A DNA stretch of 33,121 nucleotides from Desulfamplus sp. (GCA_015231615.1 JADGBE010000033.1:1-33121); one strand, 5' to 3'; counted from the first letter of the stretch, positions 14,866-23,076 are shown. Notes: generated by a model not told the origin, from the letters alone. Numbers and translations: made by a program.

Positions 14866-16718
14866 AAAAATCTTTTTGGATAGTGTTTAAGTGTTTTTGG
14901 ATAGTGTCGGCAGCTCTTTTTATTACCCAACCCTTTATTACACAATCCTCTTCTGCTGAAATTATGGAATTCCGAGTAAGTCAGGTGTTTCAGCATCTTC
15001 CCAAAATAACCGTTTATCTGCATTTAAATCAAGAGAGCGGTAAGCCCATTGAAAATATTGAGGGTGTAAAATTTTCAGCCTTTGTTGATGCTGATTCTGC
15101 GGCTTTAACTTCTACGAGTAAGTTTGATGCAGACAATGACGGGGCAGCATATCTATTTCTTGTTGATGTCTCAAAATCATTAAATGCCGCCCAGTTTGGA
15201 CAGATAAAAGAGGCTTTGTCAACTTGGGTCAAAGCTATAAAAGAAAAAGACAAGGCTGCCTTAATGACCTTTGGCACTGCTGTCCGAACAGTTCAAGATT
15301 TTACAGCAGATAAAGAACTATTGATAAAAGCTGTCAATGAACTTGCTCTGACAGATATGAATACCCAGCTTCATTTAGGGCTTGCAAGGGCAATTGAACT
15401 TTGCAGGCGTAAAGATGCTGATCTGCCGGGCCGCCGTGCAGTAATAACATTGTCTGATGGTCAAGATGATTTTGCAGGAGGCATGACTAAAAATGAAGTT
15501 CTTAACCAGTTAAAAGATGATCCAATCCCGATTTATGCCATTGGTTTTGCCAAGCCGCCTGTAACTCAGGAAAAGGAATCATATTTAAAGACACTCGGAG
15601 AATTTGCACGAACATCAGGCGGACTTTATTTCAATTCAGCTAATTCAGGTAACACCATCAATGTTGATAATACGCCGTTATCTGAAATTTACGGCAAGGT
15701 AAGACAAAGCGTTCTTGATGTCTGGGCTGCCCAGCTTGATTGCAAAGATTGTCCTGCTGATGGTGGTGTTCACAGGCTGCAAATGAGCATGGAATCAGGC
15801 TCAAGAACCATAACTGACGGACAGAATATCAGATTGCTGCCAATTACCCCTGCTGTAGAGGAAACTACACCTGTTACTCCTGCTATAGAAGAAAGCACAA
15901 CAGAATCACCGCAAGAGGCTGCAACACCTCAAGCAGAACCTGCACAAACTGCAACGCCTCAACCAGAACCTGCACAAACTGCAACGCCTCAACCAGAACC
16001 CGCACAAGCTGCAACGCCTCAAGCAGAACCAGCACAAGCGGCAACTCCCCAACCAGAACCTGCACAAACTGCAAAGCCTCAACCAGAACCAGCACAAGCG
16101 GCAACACCTCAAGCAGAACCCGCATTTTGGCAAAAGATTCCAATTTGGGCGTGGTTGGCAGCAGCTATATTACTGCTTGCTCCATTTATACTCATTTCAT
16201 TTTTCAAAAAAAAGAATAATGCTTTACAAAATCAGTTAAACTCGCACATTCAAGCAAATCAGCCTGAACAGATGCCGGCAATACAGTCAACAGCCACATC
16301 ACTTGAACAACCTTTTGATTCGATAGCTCAAGAACTTGCAGCATCACCTCCTGAACAACAATCCGCTTATTTTGAACCGACTAAAACAGCAACCATCATA
16401 AATAATCCCCCTGCAATCCCGATAAAACTCACAATATTGGGCGGGTCAAAGCCCGGATCATATTCTCATAATCTTGTTGACACCCTGATTATAGGCAGAT
16501 CAAAGCACTGTGATATTGCAATTACAGATGATGACCAGATTTCAAGCCGCCACTGTGAACTTATTCAGCGGGATAAAGGGGTTTATCTGAAGGATTTAGG
16601 CTCAACCAACGGCACTATGGTAAATGGTGTGCCTTTTAACGGCATGAACTATCTGCACAACGGTGATTTGATTCTGGTTGGCAGGACAGAGTTAAGGATA
16701 ACATATAAAAAAGGATAA
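14856..16718 (+). CDS. Exported VWA-domain protein with membrane helix and cytoplasmic FHA domain
   Basis: 620 residues from the ATG at 14856 (GGAGG 9 nt upstream). A signal peptide-like segment (about 1-34) is followed by a VWA domain with a complete MIDAS: DVSKS (104-108), T166 and SDG (200-202). A Pro/Gln/Glu/Ala repeat stalk (357-424, about 6.7 units of TPQ[AP]EPAQ[TA]A) leads to a membrane helix (428-450) ending in KKK, which places what follows in the cytosol. The C-terminal FHA domain (519-620) keeps GRS, SSRH and STNGT. The layout suggests a receptor whose external metal-dependent adhesion domain reports to a phosphothreonine reader inside. It overlaps the upstream FHA gene. Confidence 0.85.
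   Translation: MDLKKSFWIVFKCFWIVSAALFITQPFITQSSSAEIMEFRVSQVFQHLPKITVYLHLNQESGKPIENIEGVKFSAFVDADSAALTSTSKFDADNDGAAYLFLVDVSKSLNAAQFGQIKEALSTWVKAIKEKDKAALMTFGTAVRTVQDFTADKELLIKAVNELALTDMNTQLHLGLARAIELCRRKDADLPGRRAVITLSDGQDDFAGGMTKNEVLNQLKDDPIPIYAIGFAKPPVTQEKESYLKTLGEFARTSGGLYFNSANSGNTINVDNTPLSEIYGKVRQSVLDVWAAQLDCKDCPADGGVHRLQMSMESGSRTITDGQNIRLLPITPAVEETTPVTPAIEESTTESPQEAATPQAEPAQTATPQPEPAQTATPQPEPAQAATPQAEPAQAATPQPEPAQTAKPQPEPAQAATPQAEPAFWQKIPIWAWLAAAILLLAPFILISFFKKKNNALQNQLNSHIQANQPEQMPAIQSTATSLEQPFDSIAQELAASPPEQQSAYFEPTKTATIINNPPAIPIKLTILGGSKPGSYSHNLVDTLIIGRSKHCDIAITDDDQISSRHCELIQRDKGVYLKDLGSTNGTMVNGVPFNGMNYLHNGDLILVGRTELRITYKKG
15924..16124 (+). repeat. 30-bp tandem repeats encoding a Pro/Glu/Gln/Ala stalk
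   Basis: About 6.7 in-frame copies of a 30-bp unit encoding TPQ(A/P)EPAQ(T/A)A inside the VWA-FHA gene. Units differ at a few bases (for example KPQ in one). The stretch forms an extended spacer and is prone to copy-number change without frameshift. Confidence 0.9.
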
Positions 16719-16724
16719 ACAGCC

Positions 16725-18335
16725 ATGAGATTTTTCAATACAGCAGGACCAATTAATCCAGATGATCACTACTACATTGATCCTTTATCACGCATTAATA
16801 TTGACGACATAATGTTCCTGATTGAGCAGAAAAAATATTTTATTCTCCACGCCCCACGCCAGACAGGTAAAACATCATGCCTGCTTGCATTGATGAAAAA
16901 ACTGAACAAAGAAGAAAAATATGCCTGTCTCTACGTAAATATTGAGGCAGCACAAGGTGCAAGAGAAGATGTAAGACGGGGAATAAAAGCGATTTTAAGT
17001 GCAACAGCCTCTCGTGCAGAATACCATTTGCAAGACTCATTTTTGAACGAAAACTTTAATAATATTTTGACAGACAGCGGAGAAGATAACGCCTTAAATC
17101 AAGCTCTTGCAAAGCTGTCAATCCACCTTAAAAAGCCCTTAGTGCTTCTGATTGATGAGATAGACTCTTTAATCGGCGACACTTTAATTTCAGTTTTGCG
17201 TCAGATTAGAAGCGGTTACGATAAAAGACCTGATGCCTTTCCACAATCTATAGTTCTTTGCGGAGTGCGTGATATTCGAGATTATCGTATCCATTCATCA
17301 CGCGAAAAAGAGATAATCACAGGTGGCAGTGCGTTTAATGTCAAAGCTCGGTCGCTGCGTCTTGGAGAGTTCAATCAGGCTGACGTCTTATCTCTTCTTG
17401 ATGAGCATGTAAAAGAGACAGGTCAAAAATTTGAATTGGAGGCAAAAGAGTTGATATGGAAATACACACAAGGACAGCCGTGGCTTGTTAATGCACTTGC
17501 TTATGAGGTCTGCTTTGAGATGAAACACGGCAGAAAAAGAGAATTCCCCATTACAGGACAAATGGTAAAAGATGCCAAAGAAAATCTGATTTTGAGAAGA
17601 GAGACTCATCTTGACCAGTTGGCAGACAAGTTAAGAGAAGAGCGGGTAAGAAGAGTCATTGAGCCGATTATAACAGGCGGTATGCTCACCTCTGGCATTC
17701 CAGAAGATGATATACAATATCTTACAGACTTAGGATTGATAAGGCGTAAACCTTCTGTTGAAATCAGCAACCCGATATACATGGAGATAATTCCCCGAAT
17801 GTTGACATCAACAACTCAGGATACGATTTCCCAAAAAAGTTCGTGGTATGTCAAGCCAGACGGACGGATAGACATGGAAAAGCTAATATCAGCTTTTCAG
17901 AAGTTTTTCCGCGAACATTCAGAGCATTGGGTTGAAAGATTTGATTATAAAGAGGCTGGTCCCCAACTTCTGATGCAGGCATTTTTGCAAAGAGTTATCA
18001 ATTCAGGCGGACGTATTGAGCGGGAATATGGGCTTGGAAAGATGAGAACTGATCTGCTTGTAATTTGGAAATATAACGACAATTTGGACTCATCTCAAAA
18101 AATCGTAATAGAGTTAAAACTTCTTTACAAATCGTTACAGAACACTATAAAAGATGGAGTCCGCCAGACTCTTGCTTACATGGACAGATGCGGCACAGAA
18201 GATGGTCATCTTATTATATTTGACAGAACAGAGGGCAAATCTTGGGAAGAGAAGATTTTTAGAAGAGAAGAGAAATCTGATGGTTCTGTTGAAAATGGGG
18301 TCAAAGAAAAAACTGTGGTCGTGTGGGGTATGTAA
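16725..18335 (+). CDS. STAND-like AAA ATPase fused to a PD-(D/E)XK nuclease domain
   Basis: 536 residues. The N-terminal P-loop ATPase has a Walker A ending RQTGKTS (45-51) and Walker B LLIDE (141-145), followed by helical and winged-helix-like regions (to about 360). The N-terminal 'MRFFNTAGPINPDDHYYIDP' identifies a widespread family of AAA-like ATPases. The C-terminal region (about 420-500) shows 'GGRIEREYG', D443 (RTDLLV) and E463-x-K465 (IELK), the order of a PD-(D/E)XK nuclease (DUF1703-like). It begins 6 bp after the VWA gene and is cytosolic. As the only obvious nucleic-acid-cleaving enzyme of the island it is the best effector candidate, but this is inference. Confidence 0.8.
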   Translation: MRFFNTAGPINPDDHYYIDPLSRINIDDIMFLIEQKKYFILHAPRQTGKTSCLLALMKKLNKEEKYACLYVNIEAAQGAREDVRRGIKAILSATASRAEYHLQDSFLNENFNNILTDSGEDNALNQALAKLSIHLKKPLVLLIDEIDSLIGDTLISVLRQIRSGYDKRPDAFPQSIVLCGVRDIRDYRIHSSREKEIITGGSAFNVKARSLRLGEFNQADVLSLLDEHVKETGQKFELEAKELIWKYTQGQPWLVNALAYEVCFEMKHGRKREFPITGQMVKDAKENLILRRETHLDQLADKLREERVRRVIEPIITGGMLTSGIPEDDIQYLTDLGLIRRKPSVEISNPIYMEIIPRMLTSTTQDTISQKSSWYVKPDGRIDMEKLISAFQKFFREHSEHWVERFDYKEAGPQLLMQAFLQRVINSGGRIEREYGLGKMRTDLLVIWKYNDNLDSSQKIVIELKLLYKSLQNTIKDGVRQTLAYMDRCGTEDGHLIIFDRTEGKSWEEKIFRREEKSDGSVENGVKEKTVVVWGM

Positions 18336-18592
18336 TGAAGATAACAGATTATTTAAGATTACAATATTATCCCAATAATGATATGCTTTATATTCAACTA
18401 AATAAAGGGGTTAGTATCGAATCTGAAGAGGTTGCAGATGGTGTAGTTCTTGATTTTGATGAACATCAGACAGTAATAGGAATAGAAATTGAGGACGCAA
18501 GCAGAAGGATAGATTTATCAAAACTTGAAGTTACATCATTACCTCTTAACAGTTTTATTTTTAATAAAGCCATCGCTGAAAGCATCGTCTAA
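18335..18592 (+). CDS. DUF2283 family small protein
   Basis: 85 residues from the ATG at 18335, which overlaps the previous stop in a TAATG arrangement, so it is translationally coupled to the ATPase-nuclease. The sequence YYPNNDMLYIQL...SEEVADGVVLDFD...VIGIEIEDASRRID is the compact beta-rich DUF2283 signature. Function of this family is unknown; its members are often found near toxin-antitoxin-like modules. Here it could regulate the upstream ATPase-nuclease. Confidence 0.85.
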   Translation: MKITDYLRLQYYPNNDMLYIQLNKGVSIESEEVADGVVLDFDEHQTVIGIEIEDASRRIDLSKLEVTSLPLNSFIFNKAIAESIV

Positions 18593-18633
18593 TGCAAAAG
18601 TTTAATTTTCATAATAAAAATAGAGGATAAACA

Positions 18634-20196
18634 ATGAACCCTAAAACTATGTGCATGGGCTGCATGAAAGAGAAGACAAGCTCAACTCCTCTTTGCCCCC
18701 GCCCCCTATGCGGTTATGATGAGAGCGAACGCCGAAGCCCGCTTGTGCTGAAACATAGAACATTGCTTGCTGATCAGTATGTTGTTGGCAAAGTGCTTGG
18801 AAAGCCCGGAGGCTTTGGCATCACCTATCTTGGGTGGGATACCCGACTTGAGACTATGGTTGCAATTAAAGAGTATCTGCCAAGAGATAATGCAGGGCGA
18901 GATACAGACCAAACCACAGTAGTTGCCCATTCAAGGGAAGACGAGGAGCTTTTCAGATTTGGGCTTGAAGCATTTTTGATGGAAGCGAGAACGCTTGCTA
19001 AATTCAAACATGCAAATGTGGTGCGGGTAGTAACCTTTTTTGAGGCAAACAGCACAGCCTATCTTGTGATGGATTACTATGACGGAATGTCATTGGAACA
19101 CTATCTGATTGAGAAAGGCGGCAGAATAGCTGAAAAATTAGCAATTGATATAATGATGCCGATTCTCGATGGTCTGCGTGAAGTGCATGAAAAGGGATTT
19201 TTGCACCGCGATATAAAGCCTCAAAATATCTATTTGACACAGGGCGGTCTTCCAATACTGCTTGATTTCGGGGCTGCAAGATTTGTAATGGGAGAGAGAA
19301 GCCGCAGCCTTACTGCTATGATGACAGCCGGTTATGCACCTTATGAACAATATAACAGCAAAGGCAGACAGGGTTCATGGACAGACATTTATGCCTGCGG
19401 AGCGACTCTTTACCGCATGGTAACAGGAAAAGTTCCACCTGCGGCTATGGATCGAATTCAAGATGACGACCTTATTCCGCCTGACAGATTTGCCAATGTC
19501 TCATTGGGGTTTCATGATGCGGTTATGCAGGCACTTTCGGTCAACTCGGCAGAGCGTCCCCAATCAGTTCGTCAGTTTCAGGATATACTCTTTAATATAT
19601 CTTCCAATTCTGCTCCTCAGCTTCCATTTTTACGAAATAACCTCAAAATTGAACTGCCTGCAGCACCCCCTCAACCGCCTCAAAAACATATTCCTGTTGA
19701 TTTGGATATTAAAAAAATCTTGAAAGCTGGAGATTTAATTGACGGTCCTTTGCCCAATATGCAGTTTGTCTACATTCCGCCCGGTGAATTTATGATGGGC
19801 AGCCCTGAAGATGAACTTGGAAGGTCTGATGACGAAATTCAACATAAAGTAAGATTAACAAAGGGTTTTTACATGCAGACCACACAGGTTACTCAAGGGC
19901 AATGGAAACAAGTGATGGGGAACAATCCATCATATTTTAAAGATTGCGGGAATAATTGTCCTGTGGAGCAGGTTTCATGGGAAGATGCACAGGAGTTTAT
20001 AAAAAAGATCAATCAGCAGGGAGGCAGGCTTTTATACAGGCTGCCAACAGAGGCAGAGTGGGAGTATGCTTGCAGGGCTGGAACTACAGGGGCTTATGCT
20101 GGCAACCTTGATGCTATGGGGTGGTATAATGATAATGCAGATAATAAAATTCACCCTGTGGCACAAAAGCAGCCTAACGCTTTGGAATCTTTATGA
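18634..20196 (+). CDS. Soluble Ser/Thr kinase with FGE-sulfatase-type sensor, frameshifted near its end (kinase 3)
   Basis: 520 residues to the premature TGA at 20194. The zinc ribbon has an extra Arg-Pro (CPRPLCGY instead of CPLCGY), giving C-x4-C, which may weaken metal binding. The kinase is otherwise complete (AIK, HRDIKPQN, DFG). Unlike kinases 1 and 2 there is no membrane helix: the Pro-rich linker runs straight into the FGE domain ('YIPPGEFMMGSP', 'RLPTEAEWEYACRAG'), so this copy should be cytosolic. At 20181-20183 the run TTT has one base more than the kinase 2 equivalent; removing it restores the frame into 'NLYDMHGNVYEWCQDWY' and VR2. ATG start behind GAGGATAAACA. Confidence 0.85.
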   Translation: MNPKTMCMGCMKEKTSSTPLCPRPLCGYDESERRSPLVLKHRTLLADQYVVGKVLGKPGGFGITYLGWDTRLETMVAIKEYLPRDNAGRDTDQTTVVAHSREDEELFRFGLEAFLMEARTLAKFKHANVVRVVTFFEANSTAYLVMDYYDGMSLEHYLIEKGGRIAEKLAIDIMMPILDGLREVHEKGFLHRDIKPQNIYLTQGGLPILLDFGAARFVMGERSRSLTAMMTAGYAPYEQYNSKGRQGSWTDIYACGATLYRMVTGKVPPAAMDRIQDDDLIPPDRFANVSLGFHDAVMQALSVNSAERPQSVRQFQDILFNISSNSAPQLPFLRNNLKIELPAAPPQPPQKHIPVDLDIKKILKAGDLIDGPLPNMQFVYIPPGEFMMGSPEDELGRSDDEIQHKVRLTKGFYMQTTQVTQGQWKQVMGNNPSYFKDCGNNCPVEQVSWEDAQEFIKKINQQGGRLLYRLPTEAEWEYACRAGTTGAYAGNLDAMGWYNDNADNKIHPVAQKQPNALESL

Positions 20197-20431
20197 CATG
20201 CACGGCAATGTGTATGAGTGGTGCCAAGATTGGTATGATGAAAAATATTATTCCCGGTCACCATCTAAAGACCCTGTAGGTGCATCTTCGGGCTCTTACC
20301 GTGTTTCGCGGGGCGGGAGCTGGTTCAGCTCGGCGGCCTACTGCCGGTCTGCGTATCGGGGCAACGGCGCGCCCGACAGCCGCTACGGCTACTACGGGTT
20401 CCGGCTTGTTTGCTCTGCAGGTCATCAGTAG
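20184..20431 (+). pseudogene. Out-of-frame C-terminal part of kinase 3 FGE domain, including variable region
   Basis: This is the +1-shifted continuation of kinase 3: NLYDMHGNVYEWCQDWY, then the scaffold and variable region ending SAGHQ, with stop TAG at 20429-20431, at the same place as in kinase 2. An internal ATG at 20198 exists without a clear ribosome site. The reading frame past the shift is free of stops and the variable region is intact. The break may be a recent mutation, phase variation, or a sequencing error. Confidence 0.8.
20307..20431 (+). other. Putative DGR variable region 2 (VR2)
   Basis: The last ~41 codons of kinase 3. It aligns without gaps to VR1 (11976-12100) with shared scaffold and about 18 differing codons. 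In the 27 codons after GGSW 57 of 81 bases are G or C (70%), the highest local GC in the window. The stop and following 16 bases are near-identical to VR1, and the same inverted-repeat element follows. Confidence 0.65.
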
Positions 20432-20445
20432 TATAATTACACATT

Positions 20446-20531
20446 CTGAATCACGGATTGGCACGGATTAAGGGATTTCACGGATTAAAAAATCAGTGGA
20501 ATCCGGCAATCAGGTTAATCAGTGATTCAGA
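20446..20531. repeat. Kinase-3'-associated repeat, copy 3 (CACGGATT element)
   Basis: An 86-bp element starting 15 bp after the VR2 stop, with TCTGAATCAC at the left and GTGATTCAGA at the right (perfect 10-bp inverted ends) and three CACGGATT units within. Nearly identical to copy 2. Confidence 0.85.
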
Positions 20532-20576
20532 AGATGTTGATATAAATTTTAATTTGTTAGCTAAAGGATACAAATC

Positions 20577-20777
20577 ATGATTACAGCAGAAGAGATTAAA
20601 CACGCTATAGAATCACTTCCTGAAAAGGAATATGTAAAATTGAGAAAATGGTTTTCAAAAAAAGATTGGGATAAATGGGACGAAGCCATTGAACTGGATT
20701 CTCAAGCAGGAAAACTTGACTTTTTAATAGAGGAAGCTCTTGCACAAAAAAATAAAAACAAGCTGTTAATCGGGTGA
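20577..20777 (+). CDS. Orphan antitoxin-like small protein (addiction-module component family)
   Basis: 66 residues, acidic and helical (ITAEEIKHAIESLPEKEYVKL; W-S-K-K-D-W; 'GKLDFLIEEAL'), a pattern typical of small antitoxins that precede RelE/ParE-type toxins. No toxin gene follows: the next gene, 29 bp downstream, is the PP2C-protease-FHA fusion. It is therefore an orphan antitoxin or has been recruited as a small regulator in the island. AAGGA lies 10 nt before the ATG. Confidence 0.65.
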   Translation: MITAEEIKHAIESLPEKEYVKLRKWFSKKDWDKWDEAIELDSQAGKLDFLIEEALAQKNKNKLLIG

Positions 20778-20806
20778 TTCAAAAATACTAACGGAGAAAA
20801 ACAAAT

Positions 20807-23026
20807 ATGAAAATCTCCCCGGGCAATGCCCAGCACATAGGAAAAAGAAAAGAGCAGCAAGACTCTTTTGGCTACTCTGACATTGAAGATAAAGAATTTG
20901 TAAGGCACGGTGGAGTTTTAGCTGTGGTTGCTGACGGCATGGGCGGTCTTGCCTGCGGTGCTGATGCAAGCAGACTTGCTGTCAAAATTATGATGCGTGA
21001 ATATATGACTAAATCAGAAGATGAGAAAGTTGTGGAGGCTCTGAAACGTTCCATAATCACGGCAAATGAGGCTGTTCACAGCATGGCTATGGAAAAGGGT
21101 TTAGAAGGTGAAACTGGCACCACTCTTGTTGCGGCTGTGGTTAAGGAAAAAACCCTTTTCTGGATTTCTGCTGGAGACAGCAGGCTTTATCTGCTACGTA
21201 ATGGAAACATTACCTTGATGACACAGGATCATAATTATGCAAATGAGCTTGCCAAAGAGGTAAAAAAAGGGTCGATAACCCGCGAAGAGGCAGCAAACCA
21301 CCGCGAACGAAATGCTCTTACAAGTTTTTTAGGGCTTACTGATCTGCCTGAAATTGACAGAAATATCCGCCCCTTTCCGCTCGAATCAGGGGATCGTATT
21401 ATGCTGTGCAGCGATGGTCTTTATAATACTCTGTCAGAAAAAGAGATTGCAAAAGGGTTGAAATGCCCAAATCCCAATGATGCAGCAGAATCATTAATCA
21501 ATGATGTTTTGAAACAGGAGCGGAAAAATCAAGACAATATTACAGTTGCCATTTTAGGGTTAGATGAACCAGAGACAAAAAAAATTTTGAAACCCTCAAA
21601 TAGCCGCGGAAACAAAACAATCTGGAGCTCTTCAAATAATAATGAGAATCGAAAAAGCTGGCTGCCTGAAAGCAGGAGAAAAAATATCACTCTTTTACTG
21701 CTTATATTGATTCTATCCTGCATACTGCTCTTTGTCAGCCGTATCTCTGCTTATGCAGCTACGCCTTTTGAGGATATGAGCAAAAGCACAGTAAGAATTT
21801 TCTGCATAAAAGGGGAACAGATTGGAACAGGTTCAGGATTTGTGATTGACAATGGAGGCAAAGTTGTTACCAACTGGCATGTTGTTGCCCTTACAGAACA
21901 AGGGGCAAAAGCAGTAGTCTTTCTTGGCGAAAATAATATGATCAAAACTCAGGTAAAGTGGCATTCAGAACAAAAAGACCTTGCTGTGCTGGAATTAGAA
22001 AAGCCGCTTGACAGGCCAGATGTTGTGTTCATGCCAGTTAAAAAAGTGGTGATTGGACAGACAATTTATGCACTTGGCTTTCCGTCTGCTGCTGATGACC
22101 AATTTCTTGATAATGCAAGTTTATCAGAGGTTAAGGCAACAAGAGGGATAATAAGTGCAAAGGTCAACTCTCAATCTGGTGTGGGGCTATTTCAGATTGA
22201 TGCTGCCATTAATCCCGGCAACTCTGGCGGTCCGCTCTTTGATGAGTTTGGTCAAGTATTGGGGATTAATGTGGCAAAGGCACTTATAGCTGCGGTTGTG
22301 GTGAACCCTTCTGGTTCTCTTAGTTCTTCAGGAAACGCTGTTTCAATTGAAAGGCTGCCATCTGGTGAAGGAATCGGCTGGGCAATTCAAGCAGATGAGC
22401 TTATGGAAGAGTTGGATAAATTGAATATTTCATACAGGAGTGCCTCTGTCCTGATTGACAACAGCCTTTACCGCCTCTGGAAAAACGACCCTCTTGTTTT
22501 TTCTTTTGTTGCAATATCCATATTTATAGGGGTTTCAGGGCTTTTTTTAGGATTTACTTCTAAAGGCAGAGTTGTGGTAAAAGAGGTGGTTTCAAAAAGC
22601 AGAGATGCTATTACAAGACGTGCAGCACCTACTCCTCTTCAGGTAAAACATCATGCTGCTGTATCTGAAAAGCCGCTGCTTCTTGGAATTGCAGGAGAGT
22701 TTCAAGGCAGCATAATTGAGCTTGACGAATCTCCTCTTGTAATTGGTCGAGATCCACGTGTAAGTCATCTTGTTTTTTCACAAAGAGATTCAGGGGTAAG
22801 CAGGAGGCATTGCACAGTTGCCTTTGATTCTAAGAGCAGATGCTTTTATCTTGAAGATTCATGGTCTTCCAATGGCACATACCTTTGTTTTTCTCCACCC
22901 AGAGCCGGAGCCAGTCAATCAGGTTCAAAGATTCAGTCTGGTCAGAAAATTAGACTTTCATCTGGTGACAGATTTTATTTAAGCGATGAAAATCAGATGT
23001 TTGAGGTAAGGATTGAAAATCACTAA
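20807..23026 (+). CDS. PP2C phosphatase - transmembrane - trypsin-like protease - transmembrane - FHA fusion protein
   Basis: 739 residues with four modules. (1) PP2C phosphatase (1-250): QQD (17-19), VADGMGG (41-47), GDSRLY, CSDG (201-204), QDN (242-244). (2) Membrane helix (294-312). (3) Trypsin/HtrA-like protease (about 322-540) with H358 (NWHVV), D391 (KDLAVL) and S473 (GNSGGP), a full catalytic triad. (4) A second helix (563-584) returning to the cytosol, then an FHA domain (about 625-739) with GRD (647-649), SRRH (665-668) and NGT (689-691). The phosphatase and FHA are inside, the protease outside, so envelope proteolysis could be tied to phosphorylation state. Last gene of the island, convergent with ispA. 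Confidence 0.9.
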   Translation: MKISPGNAQHIGKRKEQQDSFGYSDIEDKEFVRHGGVLAVVADGMGGLACGADASRLAVKIMMREYMTKSEDEKVVEALKRSIITANEAVHSMAMEKGLEGETGTTLVAAVVKEKTLFWISAGDSRLYLLRNGNITLMTQDHNYANELAKEVKKGSITREEAANHRERNALTSFLGLTDLPEIDRNIRPFPLESGDRIMLCSDGLYNTLSEKEIAKGLKCPNPNDAAESLINDVLKQERKNQDNITVAILGLDEPETKKILKPSNSRGNKTIWSSSNNNENRKSWLPESRRKNITLLLLILILSCILLFVSRISAYAATPFEDMSKSTVRIFCIKGEQIGTGSGFVIDNGGKVVTNWHVVALTEQGAKAVVFLGENNMIKTQVKWHSEQKDLAVLELEKPLDRPDVVFMPVKKVVIGQTIYALGFPSAADDQFLDNASLSEVKATRGIISAKVNSQSGVGLFQIDAAINPGNSGGPLFDEFGQVLGINVAKALIAAVVVNPSGSLSSSGNAVSIERLPSGEGIGWAIQADELMEELDKLNISYRSASVLIDNSLYRLWKNDPLVFSFVAISIFIGVSGLFLGFTSKGRVVVKEVVSKSRDAITRRAAPTPLQVKHHAAVSEKPLLLGIAGEFQGSIIELDESPLVIGRDPRVSHLVFSQRDSGVSRRHCTVAFDSKSRCFYLEDSWSSNGTYLCFSPPRAGASQSGSKIQSGQKIRLSSGDRFYLSDENQMFEVRIENH

Positions 23027-23076
23027 TCCGCCTCTCTTTAATGTAAATCTGACTTTGAATAATCATAAATTTAAGA

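Larger units (their letters stand above)
7319..23026 (+). other. Kinase/phosphatase/FHA/TolQR-like/DGR-target signalling island
   Basis: Fifteen kilobases in which all genes point the same way, are closely spaced or overlapping, and share domains (zinc ribbon, FHA, PP2C, FGE). It is inserted between ispA and dxs, contains no CCCTACCC octamer although nine lie in the flanks, and has richer GC at the variable regions. No integrase, tRNA or direct-repeat boundary is visible, so the mode of arrival is unknown. Confidence 0.7.

Noticed and set aside
15883..16143. Leu/Cys-rich reading frames opposite the TPQ-EPAQ repeats
   Set aside because: They are shadows created by the 30-bp repeat of the VWA gene and have no ribosome site or homology.
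7463..23026. DGR reverse transcriptase or template repeat within the island
   Set aside because: No reverse-transcriptase-like ORF was found, and the VR scaffold string GGGAGCTGG occurs only at the two VRs.
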